Origin: G963664115 sp965216035
Lineage (GTDB): Bacteria; Acidobacteriota; Terriglobia; 20CM-2-55-15
Direction of reading: 5' to 3'
DNA length: 64,000 bases
Assembly (NCBI GenBank): GCA_965216035.1
Contig: CBDCFM010000021.1
Span: forward strand, 62,001 to 126,000
The notes under the pieces were generated by a model that was not told the DNA's origin, did not search any database, and saw only the letters and a program-made list of their open reading frames with translations. Numbering within the stretch: position 1 is the first letter of the stretch; every line of letters starts with the position of its first letter. Shown here piece by piece: positions 44,135-52,854 of the stretch. The position numbers and the translations under genes were made by a program.

Positions 44135-45376
44135 TGTGGTCTCAATAGGTCGATGCAACACTTCACATAGGAAGCGAGGTGAAGTGTATGCCGAAGAAAA
44201 GAAAGAAGCGACGGATGAGGAAGCGCCGGTGGTTCACAACCACGGAGCTGGTCGAGATATGGGATCGGTGGCAGCGGGGGGAGTCCACCAAAGCGATCGG
44301 TCGTGTACTGGACAGAGGGGGGACGTCGATTCATCGCCAACTGGCCGTGTATGGCGGCATCCGTCCGCGGCCCCGTTGCCGTTCATCCCGGGCCCTAACT
44401 CTGATCGAGCGTGAAGAGATTTCCAGGGGTATTGCGGCGAAGAAGTCGATTCGGTCGATGGCCATGGCGCTGGGTCGCTCACCGTCGACACTGAGTCGGG
44501 AAATCGGTCGCAATGGCGGCTATGATAACTATCGAGCGTTGGAAGCCGATCAGCGGGCGTGGGACAGGGCACGCCGTCCGAAGCCATGCCGCCTGGCCCA
44601 ATGTCTCCGGCTACGGCAGCTGGTCGAAGACAAGCTCCGCCTGGACTGGTCGCCTCAACAGATCGCCGGGTGGCTGAAGCACACCTATCCGGAAGACGAG
44701 TCGCTTCACGTGTCGCACGAGATTATCTATCGCAGCCTTTTCATCCAGGCCCGCGGGGCTCTAAAGAAAGAACTGACTCTGTGTTTGCGTTCAAAGCGAT
44801 CGATCCGTCGATCCCAACATGCGACCCGGAAAGGCCACGGTAAAGGGCAACTCGCCGATATGGTATCGATCCGTGAGCGTCCGACCTCAGTCGAAGATCG
44901 TGCCGTGCCCGGTCACTGGGAGGGAGACCTACTGGCTGGATCTAAGAACACCCACATCGCCACATTGGTCGAACGTCACTCGCGCTACGTGATGTTAGTG
45001 AAGGTGTCGAGCAAGGAAACAGAGACGGTCATCTCGGCGCTCATCAAGCACGCCAGAGAGCTACCGACAGAACTGTACAAATCGCTGACCTGGGATCGCG
45101 GTCGGGAAATGGCCGATCACAAGCGCTTCACTCTGGCCACGAAGATTGACGTCTACTTCTGTGATCCACAGAGTCCATGGCAACGCGGCTCGAACGAAAA
45201 CACCAATGGTCTGTTGCGGTATTACTTCCCGAAAGGAACGGACTTGTCTGTACACTCACAGGAACATCTGGACTTCATTGCCCGGAGACTTAACGAACGC
45301 CCCCGCCAGACGTTGGGGTTTGAAACTCCGGCTGAACGATTTAACGCTTGTGTTGCATCGACCGGTTGAGCCGGCA
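44135..45376 (+). mobile_element. IS30-family element, copy C (1242 bp)
   Basis: Same ends as copy A, with a 2-bp CC target duplication (44133-44134, 45377-45378). Left flank TGCCTGTTAAATCC is the same sequence that flanks copy D at 57401-57414, which is a kinase-gene downstream region, so the two inserted in homologous sites or a larger unit was duplicated. Confidence 0.9.
44188..45369 (+). CDS. IS30-family transposase, copy C
   Basis: 393 aa, identical in architecture to copy A; two substitutions distinguish it (Thr in ERPTSVED and Lys in SALIKHARE). DDE residues in GHWEGDLLAG, LTWDRGREMADH and SNENTNGLL are intact. The GAGGTGA ribosome site precedes ATG at 44188. Confidence 0.93.
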   Translation: MPKKRKKRRMRKRRWFTTTELVEIWDRWQRGESTKAIGRVLDRGGTSIHRQLAVYGGIRPRPRCRSSRALTLIEREEISRGIAAKKSIRSMAMALGRSPSTLSREIGRNGGYDNYRALEADQRAWDRARRPKPCRLAQCLRLRQLVEDKLRLDWSPQQIAGWLKHTYPEDESLHVSHEIIYRSLFIQARGALKKELTLCLRSKRSIRRSQHATRKGHGKGQLADMVSIRERPTSVEDRAVPGHWEGDLLAGSKNTHIATLVERHSRYVMLVKVSSKETETVISALIKHARELPTELYKSLTWDRGREMADHKRFTLATKIDVYFCDPQSPWQRGSNENTNGLLRYYFPKGTDLSVHSQEHLDFIARRLNERPRQTLGFETPAERFNACVASTG

Positions 45377-45589
45377 CCGGTTCGCGGCCAGTGAGATTTC
45401 GTGTACACGAACCCATCGGGAGATTTTATCGATCAAGAGCAGGATCACATGGCCCGAAATATGGATGGATTGCGCAACAGATTTCTAATTCGCCACACAC
45501 AAGCACAACCAAAAGGCGGAACAGACAAAACTGTCCATCTCCCCTCTGTCTCTCTTGACTTAGCGCGACCGACCTAGCGCCCGCAGGTT

Positions 45590-46651
45590 CTAGTTCGAAT
45601 CGTTCGCCGCCCCTGTCTCCGCCGCGCGAGCTCCTCGGAGCGTGTTTCCGATAGCGTAATTGCCCTCGTGACAGGTGAACTCATACGTCAGTCCCGTGCC
45701 CGGCGCAGGCCTCATGAAAATCACCGCCGTCCAGGACTGCGTCCATGTAGTGGGATCGTCGACCGTGAACTCGTACCGGAGTGTCTCCGCATTCTCCCGC
45801 GAAAACCGTTCGATCAGGCGCAGGTGCTCACCTGTGGACGCGCCGATTTCTCGACCTGTGGACTTCAAATTCGTGGTCTCGACCACCAGTGTATTCCCCT
45901 CCCAGCGACCGCGCGAGTCTCCCACACCCGAGCGGATCTTGGGCGAAACATGCGGACGTCCATCCAGGGGGATGATGCGAGCATCGTGCATCATCTCCAT
46001 GTTGATGACGACGTATCCCGGAGCCTGCACGATTTGGTGGTTGCTGTTGTAACCTCTTCCCGTCATGGGCACACGACTGCCGATGCACCGTAAGCCCGCG
46101 GCGAAGTCCTCCGGTCCGCTGGGCAGCTCCGACTCCCTGCTATCGGCAGCCCGCTGGGCTCGGAGGGCTTCCTGCCTCGCCTGCGCCCCAGGCGTCAGGG
46201 GAGGGATTCTGCCATCCGGCGGATCCACGATCAGCGACGTTCGGTTGTCGAACCAGAGGTCGATCAGCCAGAATTGATTGTAGCTGCCGGTCGCAGATGT
46301 CGCGACGAAGGTCTCGGCTTCGTTGAGGACGGTTTCATACACGCTATCCCCGAACGCAGCGTCGGTCTCGCCATTGAAGATCTCTGCCGCCCTCTGTCCC
46401 AGCAAAGCCACTTCCTCATCCGTCAGAAACTCCCGGCCGGCGAGCGCGCCAGGTCGCTCCAAAGGCGTGGCGGAGTCGCTCGCCCAGACACCCTGCAGGT
46501 CGGGATCACCCCAGGGCGTAACCGACGTCCAAGATTCCACCTCAACCCCAGGCGTCACAACTGATTGAGCGTCTACGAAGGGGACGAGACACACGGACAC
46601 GGCCGCAACGATGCTCAGAGCACCCAGTAAGAAAAGAGGGCGACGTCTCAT
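45590..46651 (-). CDS. Secreted protein of the GRWxGDTLVVxT family
   Basis: 353 aa, signal peptide (FLLGALSIVAAVSVCLVPFV), then PWGDPDLQGVWASDSATPLE, a motif found at the start of the mature part of this exported family, a CIGSRVPMTGRGYNSNHQIV segment, GYVVINMEMMHDARIIPLDG, GRWEGNTLVVETTNLK and FTVDDPTTWTQSW. Paralogue of 18548-19399 and of the broken 29465-30338. Function unknown. ATG at 46651 is preceded by AAGGAGG; the longer frame upstream is not used. Confidence 0.83.
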   Translation of the reverse strand: MRRRPLFLLGALSIVAAVSVCLVPFVDAQSVVTPGVEVESWTSVTPWGDPDLQGVWASDSATPLERPGALAGREFLTDEEVALLGQRAAEIFNGETDAAFGDSVYETVLNEAETFVATSATGSYNQFWLIDLWFDNRTSLIVDPPDGRIPPLTPGAQARQEALRAQRAADSRESELPSGPEDFAAGLRCIGSRVPMTGRGYNSNHQIVQAPGYVVINMEMMHDARIIPLDGRPHVSPKIRSGVGDSRGRWEGNTLVVETTNLKSTGREIGASTGEHLRLIERFSRENAETLRYEFTVDDPTTWTQSWTAVIFMRPAPGTGLTYEFTCHEGNYAIGNTLRGARAAETGAANDSN

Positions 46652-46802
46652 CAGAAACCTCCTTATTTGCACCCATCTGCCTGGGCAGTTAGGGCTTTGA
46701 TCACACCTGGGTGAGAGTAGCTCCAACACCTCTGTCCAGGCAACGACTCTTTTACAGATGACTTGCAGAAGAGGTGCTCGGATCAGTTGAGCCACTCTGT
46801 AC

Positions 46803-46910
46803 GGTATTTTCAGGTTAACGCTCCACGCTGCACAATGGCGATATGAAAAGCAGCCGAACTCGCTATCTCAGGCATCGTTTTCCGCCCGAAATCATCAGCC
46901 GCGCCGTCTG
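46803..46910 (+). mobile_element. IS6-family element, left-end remnant
   Basis: GGTATTTTCAGGTTAACGCT then an ATG at 46843 starting RYLRHRFPPEIISRAVW of an IS6-type transposase. After RAVW (about 46910) the sequence changes to a kinase C-terminus. Same start as the remnant at 27328. Confidence 0.7.
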
Positions 46911-46925
46911 GCGGCACACCATCAT

Positions 46926-47125
46926 GGACCAACGAGCGGGTCCTGCCAATCGAAGGATTCTTAGTCTTCCAAAATTTCCGGGACTACGACATCACACCAG
47001 ACGGGGAACGATTGGTGATGGTGTTCCCCGCCGACTGGGCGGAGTCCGGTGAACTCACCCGCCCGCCAATCAACATCGTCCTCAATTGGTTTGAAGAACT
47101 CAAGGAACGGGTTCCGGTGCCGTGA
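46926..47125 (+). pseudogene. Kinase/TolB-type protein, C-terminal fragment
   Basis: 66 codons reading NERVLPIEGFLVFQNFRDYD, then ITPDGERLVMVFPADWAESG and INIVLNWFEELKERVPVP and a stop: the end of the propeller of a kinase/TolB protein. This copy lacks the 126-bp insert seen at 56046 and 35237 (here AAT joins TGG directly), so it represents the empty site. Preceded by an IS6 scrap; nothing else of the gene remains. Confidence 0.8.
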
Positions 47126-47155
47126 TTTGTCGAGGTCAAGTCCTGACAAATCCGG

Positions 47156-47593
47156 TTAATGTAACTTGAGATTTTCGATGGTGGCGCCGGCAATCGCTGG
47201 GGATTTGTAGGCCTGCTTGATCAGCTTCTTGAGCGTTGGTACGTGCACGTCCTCGAACTTCTTGATGTAGAGACATGACTTGCCGATCTTATGCTTTCCC
47301 AGTTTTTCCAGTAGGGCAGACTGCTTCTCCAATTCGCAGTGCAGGTAGAGAGTCAAGTCCTGTTTGCGGGAAGCGAAACCGACATGGAACCAGTCTCCCT
47401 CGGAGGTCTTGCCGCGGTAGTGAAATTTACCAAAGCCGACCATTGACTTTCCCCACATGGCGGCCGGCTCGCCTGTCAGCTCCTTCATCAGTTTGAGCAC
47501 TGTCTGGCAATCGGTGCGTCGCTGGTCGTCCTCAATGCTGGCAAGAAACTTGTCGACACAGGCATCGTTCTTTTGGGTTTTCGGCTTTGACAT
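47156..47593 (-). CDS. DUF1801-family protein
   Basis: 145 aa. DUF1801 pattern: VDKFLASIEDDQRRTDCQTV, then GEPAAMWGKSMVGFGKFHYR, HVGFASRKQDLTLYLHCELE and GKSCLYIKKFEDVHVPTL. Small cytosolic proteins of this family (also called YdhG/YdeI-type) have no firmly established activity. No signal peptide. ATG at 47593 has no strong ribosome site; an upstream in-frame start exists but gives no family residues. Confidence 0.86.
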   Translation of the reverse strand: MSKPKTQKNDACVDKFLASIEDDQRRTDCQTVLKLMKELTGEPAAMWGKSMVGFGKFHYRGKTSEGDWFHVGFASRKQDLTLYLHCELEKQSALLEKLGKHKIGKSCLYIKKFEDVHVPTLKKLIKQAYKSPAIAGATIENLKLH

Positions 47594-47966
47594 TGGGATC
47601 GGTGAAGAGTACGACCACATTATGTCATCACGGTCAAAAAGTAGAAAAGAGCCGGGACAGATCGCGACCAACCAGCCTCGCTTGTGATCGGCCACTAGGA
47701 GTAGCGACAAAACGTACCGTCAGGCTGATACGGTCCACCATTTCCTGCAAGACGGATCGCATTCGGTATTGACCGACCTCGTCTTAGGTTGTGAGCGGCT
47801 GCCGACACTTCACCTACAGGAAGGACTTCCGCTACCGACTCAATGGGGGTGTCTGGCTGTTAGGGCTTTCCGAACTTTCCGGGACGCGACAGTCCCGTTC
47901 CGAACAGACACTGAAACCGAGGCGGTCAGCTGAAGCAGCCCGCCGCCCGCGCACCCGAAAACCTGG
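47594..47966. other. Intergenic stretch, no gene recognised
   Basis: Upstream of the DUF1801 gene and downstream of the broken NTF2-like gene. Only short frames; no RNA gene or repeat recognised. Confidence 0.45.
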
Positions 47967-48380
47967 CTATTCCTTGTCGGAGCTGAACATGTCCACGGCT
48001 ATAGCGAACGATCCGTCGGGTTGGCGCTTGCAAATCACGAGATACTATCCAACGTCTTCAAAGGGATCCGGAGCGCCCTCAGGCTGGACGGTCATCGAAT
48101 GGGTACCACGCACGTAGAGCAGATCGTCTCGTCCATCGATCTCGTCGATTCCCATTGAAATGTGCGTAACTTTGGGAAAAGACGCCATGAAGAACGTACG
48201 GATCTCGGCTCGGCTCTGTGCGGTCGGATGGTTGGGCGGCATGAAAACGGCGTCCATCGTGTACAACTGGGCCAGCGCTTCAAAGTTACCGTCTAGCATT
48301 AATTTTCCGAAACGATCAATGGTCGCACGGACCGCTGCTAGAACGTCGGCCGGGAGATTTGCCGGTGCGGGTCGAGTCAT
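47967..48380 (-). pseudogene. NTF2/SnoaL-like protein with in-frame TAG
   Basis: DUF4440/SnoaL-type cone-fold protein: AVRATIDRFGKLMLDGNFEA, YTMDAVFMPPNHP, IDEIDGRDDLLYVRGTHSM. The frame meets TAG at 48045-48047 after FEDVG and then continues with YLVICKRQPDGSFAIAVDMF to TAG 47967-47969, exactly the C-terminal strand the family needs; family members usually have Lys at the stop position (AAG to TAG is one base). The last ~25 residues would be lost. ATG at 48380 has AAAGGAG upstream. Confidence 0.72.
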
Positions 48381-48782
48381 ATCCAAGCTCCTTTGCTAGA
48401 AGGTTAAGCTCCACTGGCGATCAGGGTAGCTCCAGCTGCGGATTCAAGCAAGAACGATGACTCAACCGGCTGTCGCGGATTCCTGTGTCGCGAGCGCGCC
48501 TTGCCCGTGAGACGTCAGAGCCGAATTCACTTTTAAGGATTTGCGGTGATGTGAAAGGGAACACGAAAAACCGGTCCGCGGAAACCGGAGAACGAACCGC
48601 GGTCGTGGACCTACGGATTAGTCTTGTGGCGGTCTGAACGTAATGGAGCCGAATTCTTAACGCTGTCCCGCGGATAAGCGGAAAAAGCAGGGTCTGCAGA
48701 CGATCGAAGCGCCTACAGTGTCGCCGTATGAGTGTTATGTCAACCCGCGCACGGCCGCAGGCCGCTGAGCGAAAACCATGCA
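48381..48782. other. Intergenic stretch holding a dispersed repeat
   Basis: No gene recognised. The segment 48671-48771 is copy 5 of the dispersed repeat (see separate entry). The first ~290 bases hold nothing I can name beyond the probable promoter of the NTF2-like gene. Confidence 0.45.
48671..48771 (+). repeat. Dispersed ~100-bp repeat, copy 5
   Basis: CGGATAAGCGGAAAAAGCAG then GGTCTGCAGACGATCGAAGC, CTACAGTGTCGCCGTATGAG and TCAACCCGCGCACGGCCGCA. Full length compared with copy 4. It abuts an IS6 remnant about 12 bp downstream. Confidence 0.75.
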
Positions 48783-49045
48783 TCTCAGAGTGGGCCCTGA
48801 CGTCCCTTCAGTCGCCTTACATAATCGAGGCCGAACGTCGCCACCACCGGCGGATTGTCTCGTAGGAGACGACGATCCCTGTTTCGGCAAGCAGATCCTC
48901 GACATCTCGGAAGCTGATATCGAATCTGTGGTAGAGCCAGACTGCGTGACCGATGATTTCGCGTGGATAGCGGTATCCGTGATCGAGGGGGCGGGCGGAT
49001 TTCACGCCGCAAGTCTGGCGGTTATGGGCTCAAGATGACAGTACC
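48783..49045 (-). mobile_element. IS6-family element remnant with frameshift
   Basis: Minus strand, starting at the GGTACTGTCA end (49045). Transposase N-terminus RYPREIIGHAVWLYHRFDIS, FRDVEDLLAETGIVVSYETI, RRWWRR, then a one-base shift into FGLDYVRRLKGRQGP. Truncated at about 48783, before the catalytic core. Third IS6 fragment in the window; none is complete. Confidence 0.78.
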
Positions 49046-49066
49046 GTGCCGACAGAGCGCAAGCAC

Positions 49067-49097
49067 AAAAAAGTGCGGCCAAGGGGCCGCCCTTTTT
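49067..49097. terminator. Bidirectional rho-independent terminator
   Basis: A6 run, hairpin GCGGCC-AAGG-GGCCGC (49075-49090), then CC and T5. On the minus strand the same hairpin is followed by a T-run (the A-run's complement), placing it ~25 nt after the stop of the minus-strand gene at 49124. Confidence 0.75.
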
Positions 49098-49123
49098 CGA
49101 TTCCCGTGAGAGTTCCCGGTTGC

Positions 49124-50071
49124 CTATCGCATGCGCTCCCGTGCGGCGTCCAGGACGTTCTCGTCAATTCTCTCAAGGGTCCCTGTGTTCGTTGTGTAGA
49201 TCTCCTCGACCATCGTCATCGCCGCGTCTGAAACATTCGGATCATTGAGCACGGCAGCGTCGGCGAACCGGGCCAGCGCCTGATTCACCTGGTCGGGTCC
49301 GCCGATCGCAACGTGGCTGCGGCCCATATAGATATTCGAGATCGCGCGCAGCGAACGGTCCATATCGGCTAGCATCCGGTATTGAGTAATGGCGTTCGGG
49401 TATCGCTCTCCTTCGAATTCCGCCCGGGCAATCGACCTCTGGAACTCGATCCCCATATTCCTCCAGTCGGCGACGGACACTACGGGCGGCGCGGCACTCA
49501 GGGCCTTCAGCCTGTTTGCCCATCCGGCCGCCGCGTCCCAGTTCTCTGTCGACCGTTCCTGCTGAAAGATGTTATAGGCAAAATCAAAGCTTTCGGCGAC
49601 GCCCTTTTCCTCGATGACGACGTTGGCATACTCCAGATACTTGTCATTGTTTCCCAGGGCGCTGTTGCTGCCTGCCAGGATTTCTGCGATTTCAGTGATC
49701 GGATTCGCAGCGTAGACGATTTCACCGTACTTGACGATGTTCGCGTGGTCCCCGGCACCTGCGGCACTCTGGAGAGATCTGACGGCGCCGGTCACGGCAC
49801 CGGTCTGCGCATCCCAGCGGTCCCCCAGCGGATATAGAACATCTCCGGACAGTTCCTCCAGGGCAGTCTGGATGCCGACAGCAACCACCCCGATGAGCCG
49901 ATCGTCGAAGCCCTGATCCACGAAGTCCATAAACGCCGTGGCACGCTCGACCGTGTCGGTCATGGCCACTATGTCTTCGTACTGAGCATAGTCCTGTCGA
50001 TACTGCTGCGCCTCGTCCGACTCCTGCAGACCCAAGGGCAACAGCAACACCATCAGCAGCGCTTGATACAT
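49124..50071 (-). CDS. Helical (TPR-like) secreted protein of unknown function
   Basis: 315 aa, mostly helical, beginning with a short hydrophobic leader (MYQALLMVLLLPLGLQ). Paired helices such as VEKYGEIVYAANP-type units (NIVKYGEIVYAANPITEIAE), KYLEYANVVIEEKGVAESFD, AAGWANRLKALS and ALARFADAAVLNDPNVSDAA resemble degenerate tetratricopeptide repeats, used for protein contacts. Family not recognised. ATG at 50071 is preceded by AGGTAGGAC; a terminator follows the gene. Monocistronic. Confidence 0.75.
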   Translation of the reverse strand: MYQALLMVLLLPLGLQESDEAQQYRQDYAQYEDIVAMTDTVERATAFMDFVDQGFDDRLIGVVAVGIQTALEELSGDVLYPLGDRWDAQTGAVTGAVRSLQSAAGAGDHANIVKYGEIVYAANPITEIAEILAGSNSALGNNDKYLEYANVVIEEKGVAESFDFAYNIFQQERSTENWDAAAGWANRLKALSAAPPVVSVADWRNMGIEFQRSIARAEFEGERYPNAITQYRMLADMDRSLRAISNIYMGRSHVAIGGPDQVNQALARFADAAVLNDPNVSDAAMTMVEEIYTTNTGTLERIDENVLDAARERMR

Positions 50072-50140
50072 GTCCTACCTCCGAATCAACATTCTCTGGA
50101 AACCTTGACTGACATTAAAACATGCCCCGCAAAATATTGA

Positions 50141-51355
50141 TTGCGGGAAACGGTGGAACAGTGCCTTCAAAAGTCGGTCGCAAAACGATTCCAGGACATC
50201 GGCGACGTCAATTTGCAGATTGAGAAGGTCTTGGCTGACACGAGCGGCGTGTTGGTCCAGTCGGTTGGTGAGGTGGTTCAATCGGCACCACCATCGAAAC
50301 TGCCCTGGCTTGCGGCCATCGGTCTTGCTGTGGTGATCGGTGGGGCAACTGTCTGGGTTCTGAGACCGATTGAACGACATCCTGTCAGCCGATCAGAATA
50401 TGTACTCCCAGACGGGCGCGACTTCAGACGAACGGCCCGCCCGGTCCTTTCATTTTCCTCTGACGGGAGCCAATTCGTTTATAACACATCAGGGGGGGTG
50501 TATTTGCGCTCTATCGACGAATTGGAGTCCAGGGTCATTTCTGGAACGGAGGATGTGCTCGATAATCCGTCTTTTTCGCCCGACATGGAATGGCTGGCTT
50601 TCTATTCTCCGTTGGACAGGAAACTGAAAAAGATTGCCACTGTTGGCGGAGCTACAGTGACGTTAACCGACGTGCTGGTCAGACCTTCAGGCATCAGTTG
50701 GGATGTGGATGACACGATTCTGTTTCAGGCACCCGAAGGCATCATGCGCGTGTCTGCCGTTGGAGGGGAACCGGAACTTCTTCTGCCGCGTTTGGAGGAA
50801 GCGTTCATCGGAAATCCACAACTTCTGCCCGGTGGGAATGCCGTTTTGTTCGACACGTCAAGTGGCCAAGTTGGCGTGCAGTCACTCGATTCAGGAGAAG
50901 CAAAGCTACTTTTCCCAGGAGGGGGTCCGCGATATGTCTCAACAGGACATATCGTTTACGAAGAGGCGGGTGTGCTCTTCGCCGTGCCGTTTGACTTAGG
51001 GACGCTTGAGGTAACGGGTGGGCCGGTTCCCCTGGTAGATGGCGTGGGGATTCACTATGCGCTTTCGGACTCAGGGGCGCTGGCTTACGTCCCAGACAGT
51101 GTGGAGAATGCCGAGCGCACTCTTGCACTGGTGGACCGGATGGGAAGGGTGGAACGCGTAAATATCCCGCCAAAAGCGTATCTGAGCCCGCGACTATCGC
51201 CGGACGGGGCAACCCTGGCCGTTCAGAGTGTCGAAAATTCTGGGAACATCATTTGGACGTATGACCTCACCGGAGACAGAGCAATCCAACAACTCACGTT
51301 TGAAGGTGACAACCACCGCCCCACGTGGACTCCCGACAGCCAGCGCATCACGTTC
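50141..51355 (+). pseudogene. Kinase/TolB-type protein, middle part (5'-truncated, split by IS256)
   Basis: Begins in the last helix of a kinase domain (ETVEQCLQKSVAKRFQDIGD), then a linker, a single transmembrane helix (LPWLAAIGLAVVIGGATVWVL) and most of a TolB/WD40-like propeller (FSSDGSQFVYNTSGGVYLRS, FSPDMEWLAFYSPLDRKLKK, LPRLEEAFIGNPQLLPGGNA). The kinase domain itself is missing upstream of 50141. The frame is broken by IS256 copy 3 at 51356 and resumes at 55392; a 9-bp duplication ATCACGTTC marks both sides. Confidence 0.88.
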
Positions 51356-51458
51356 GAGTTATAACCGAATCTGGTGTTTGAGGGATTGAAGAAAAGCGGC
51401 GTATCTGGTTGATTTGTTGTTTACGAGACTTCAAAGCAACCAAAGGAGATACGCCACT

Positions 51459-52706
51459 ATGAGTAAGAGTATCGTTATTGAACTGGAAGATCGAGAAGCG
51501 ATTGCAGACCCAGTGACCGACCTGCTACGAGCCGAGGCGCAAGAGCTGATCCAACGCGCTGTGGAAGCCGAACTGTCCGAACTGCTATCCCAGCACGGCG
51601 ATCGGCGAACCGAGACGGGGAAGGCTGGAGTGGTGCGCAACGGTTATCTGCCTGAACGCGAGCTGCAGACCGGCCTGGGTCCGGTAACGGTGCAAATCCC
51701 GAAGGTTCGCGCCAAGACGGGCGAAGCTGTGACGTTCCGCTCGGCCCTGGTACCCCCCTACATTCGGAAGACGCAGTCGATGGAAGCCGCCGTGCCGTGG
51801 TTGTATTTGAAAGGCGTCTCCAGTGGCGAGATGGGTGAGGCCCTGAAAGTTCTTGTCGGTCCGAAGGCGCAGGGCTTGTCAGCGAGCACGGTATCGCGCT
51901 TGAAACGGGTCTGGGCTGAAGAGTACCGCATCGGGTGCGACCAGCGTTTGGACGCCGACCGCTGGGTCTATGTCTGGGCCGACGGTATCTACAGCGGACT
52001 TCGAGCTGAACAAACCAAGTTGTGTGCGTTGGTCGTGATCGGCGTGAATGAACGCGGAGAGAAGCGTTTTCTGGCGATCGAAGACGGTGTACGGGAATCG
52101 ACACAGAGTTGGCGTGAGGTCTTGTTGAAGCTGAAGTCCCGAGGGATGAATATTCCGAAGTTGGCCATCGGTGACGGGGCGATGGGGTTCTGGGCCGCAC
52201 TGGAGGAAATCTATCCCGAGACACACCAACAACGCTGCTGGATGCACAAGACCATGAATGTGCTCAACTGCTTACCCAAGTCGGTTCAGGCGAAAGCGAA
52301 ACAGGCACTGCACGCGATCTGGAAGGCTGAGACACACGCAGATGCCGAGAAGGCATTCGATCTGTTCATTGAAACCTATGAGCCGAAGTATCCGAAAGCC
52401 ACTGTCTGCCTGCAGAAAGACAGAGAAGAACTGCTGGCCTTTTACGGCTTTCCGGCCAAGCACTGGCAGAGCATCCGAACGACTAATCCCATTGAATCGA
52501 CCTTTGCCACCATTCGACACCGAACCAAGCGATCCAGAGGCTGCCTGACACGGGATGGAATGCTGCACATGATGTTCAAGCTGGGTCAGTGCGCTGAGAA
52601 GAACTGGCGACGATTACGAGGATTCGATGATCTGGTCAAGGTGATTACTGGAGTGAAATTTAACGATGGAATCGAAGTGACAAAGCTCGATCAGACCGCC
52701 GCTTGA
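51459..52706 (+). CDS. IS256 (mutator) family transposase, copy 3
   Basis: 415 aa, differing from copy 1 by a single residue near position 22 (Glu for Gly in RAEAQEL). All catalytic features (WADGIY, IGDGAMG, NPIESTF) are present. ATG at 51459 with AAAGGAG upstream, as in copy 1. Because the nested IS21 split the right end, this copy may no longer transpose as a unit although it could supply transposase. Confidence 0.93.
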   Translation: MSKSIVIELEDREAIADPVTDLLRAEAQELIQRAVEAELSELLSQHGDRRTETGKAGVVRNGYLPERELQTGLGPVTVQIPKVRAKTGEAVTFRSALVPPYIRKTQSMEAAVPWLYLKGVSSGEMGEALKVLVGPKAQGLSASTVSRLKRVWAEEYRIGCDQRLDADRWVYVWADGIYSGLRAEQTKLCALVVIGVNERGEKRFLAIEDGVRESTQSWREVLLKLKSRGMNIPKLAIGDGAMGFWAALEEIYPETHQQRCWMHKTMNVLNCLPKSVQAKAKQALHAIWKAETHADAEKAFDLFIETYEPKYPKATVCLQKDREELLAFYGFPAKHWQSIRTTNPIESTFATIRHRTKRSRGCLTRDGMLHMMFKLGQCAEKNWRRLRGFDDLVKVITGVKFNDGIEVTKLDQTAA

Positions 52707-52854
52707 ATCAATCTCCTAAACATGATTTCGATAACGTAAAAGGGACCCACCAAACGGGGCTCTGATCGAGGAAAAGGGACCCACCCCTGATAGCCTCCCC
52801 CGAAGCGTGAACTGGATGAACAGGCACGCGAGTGGGAGGTGAGGATTGATAGGG

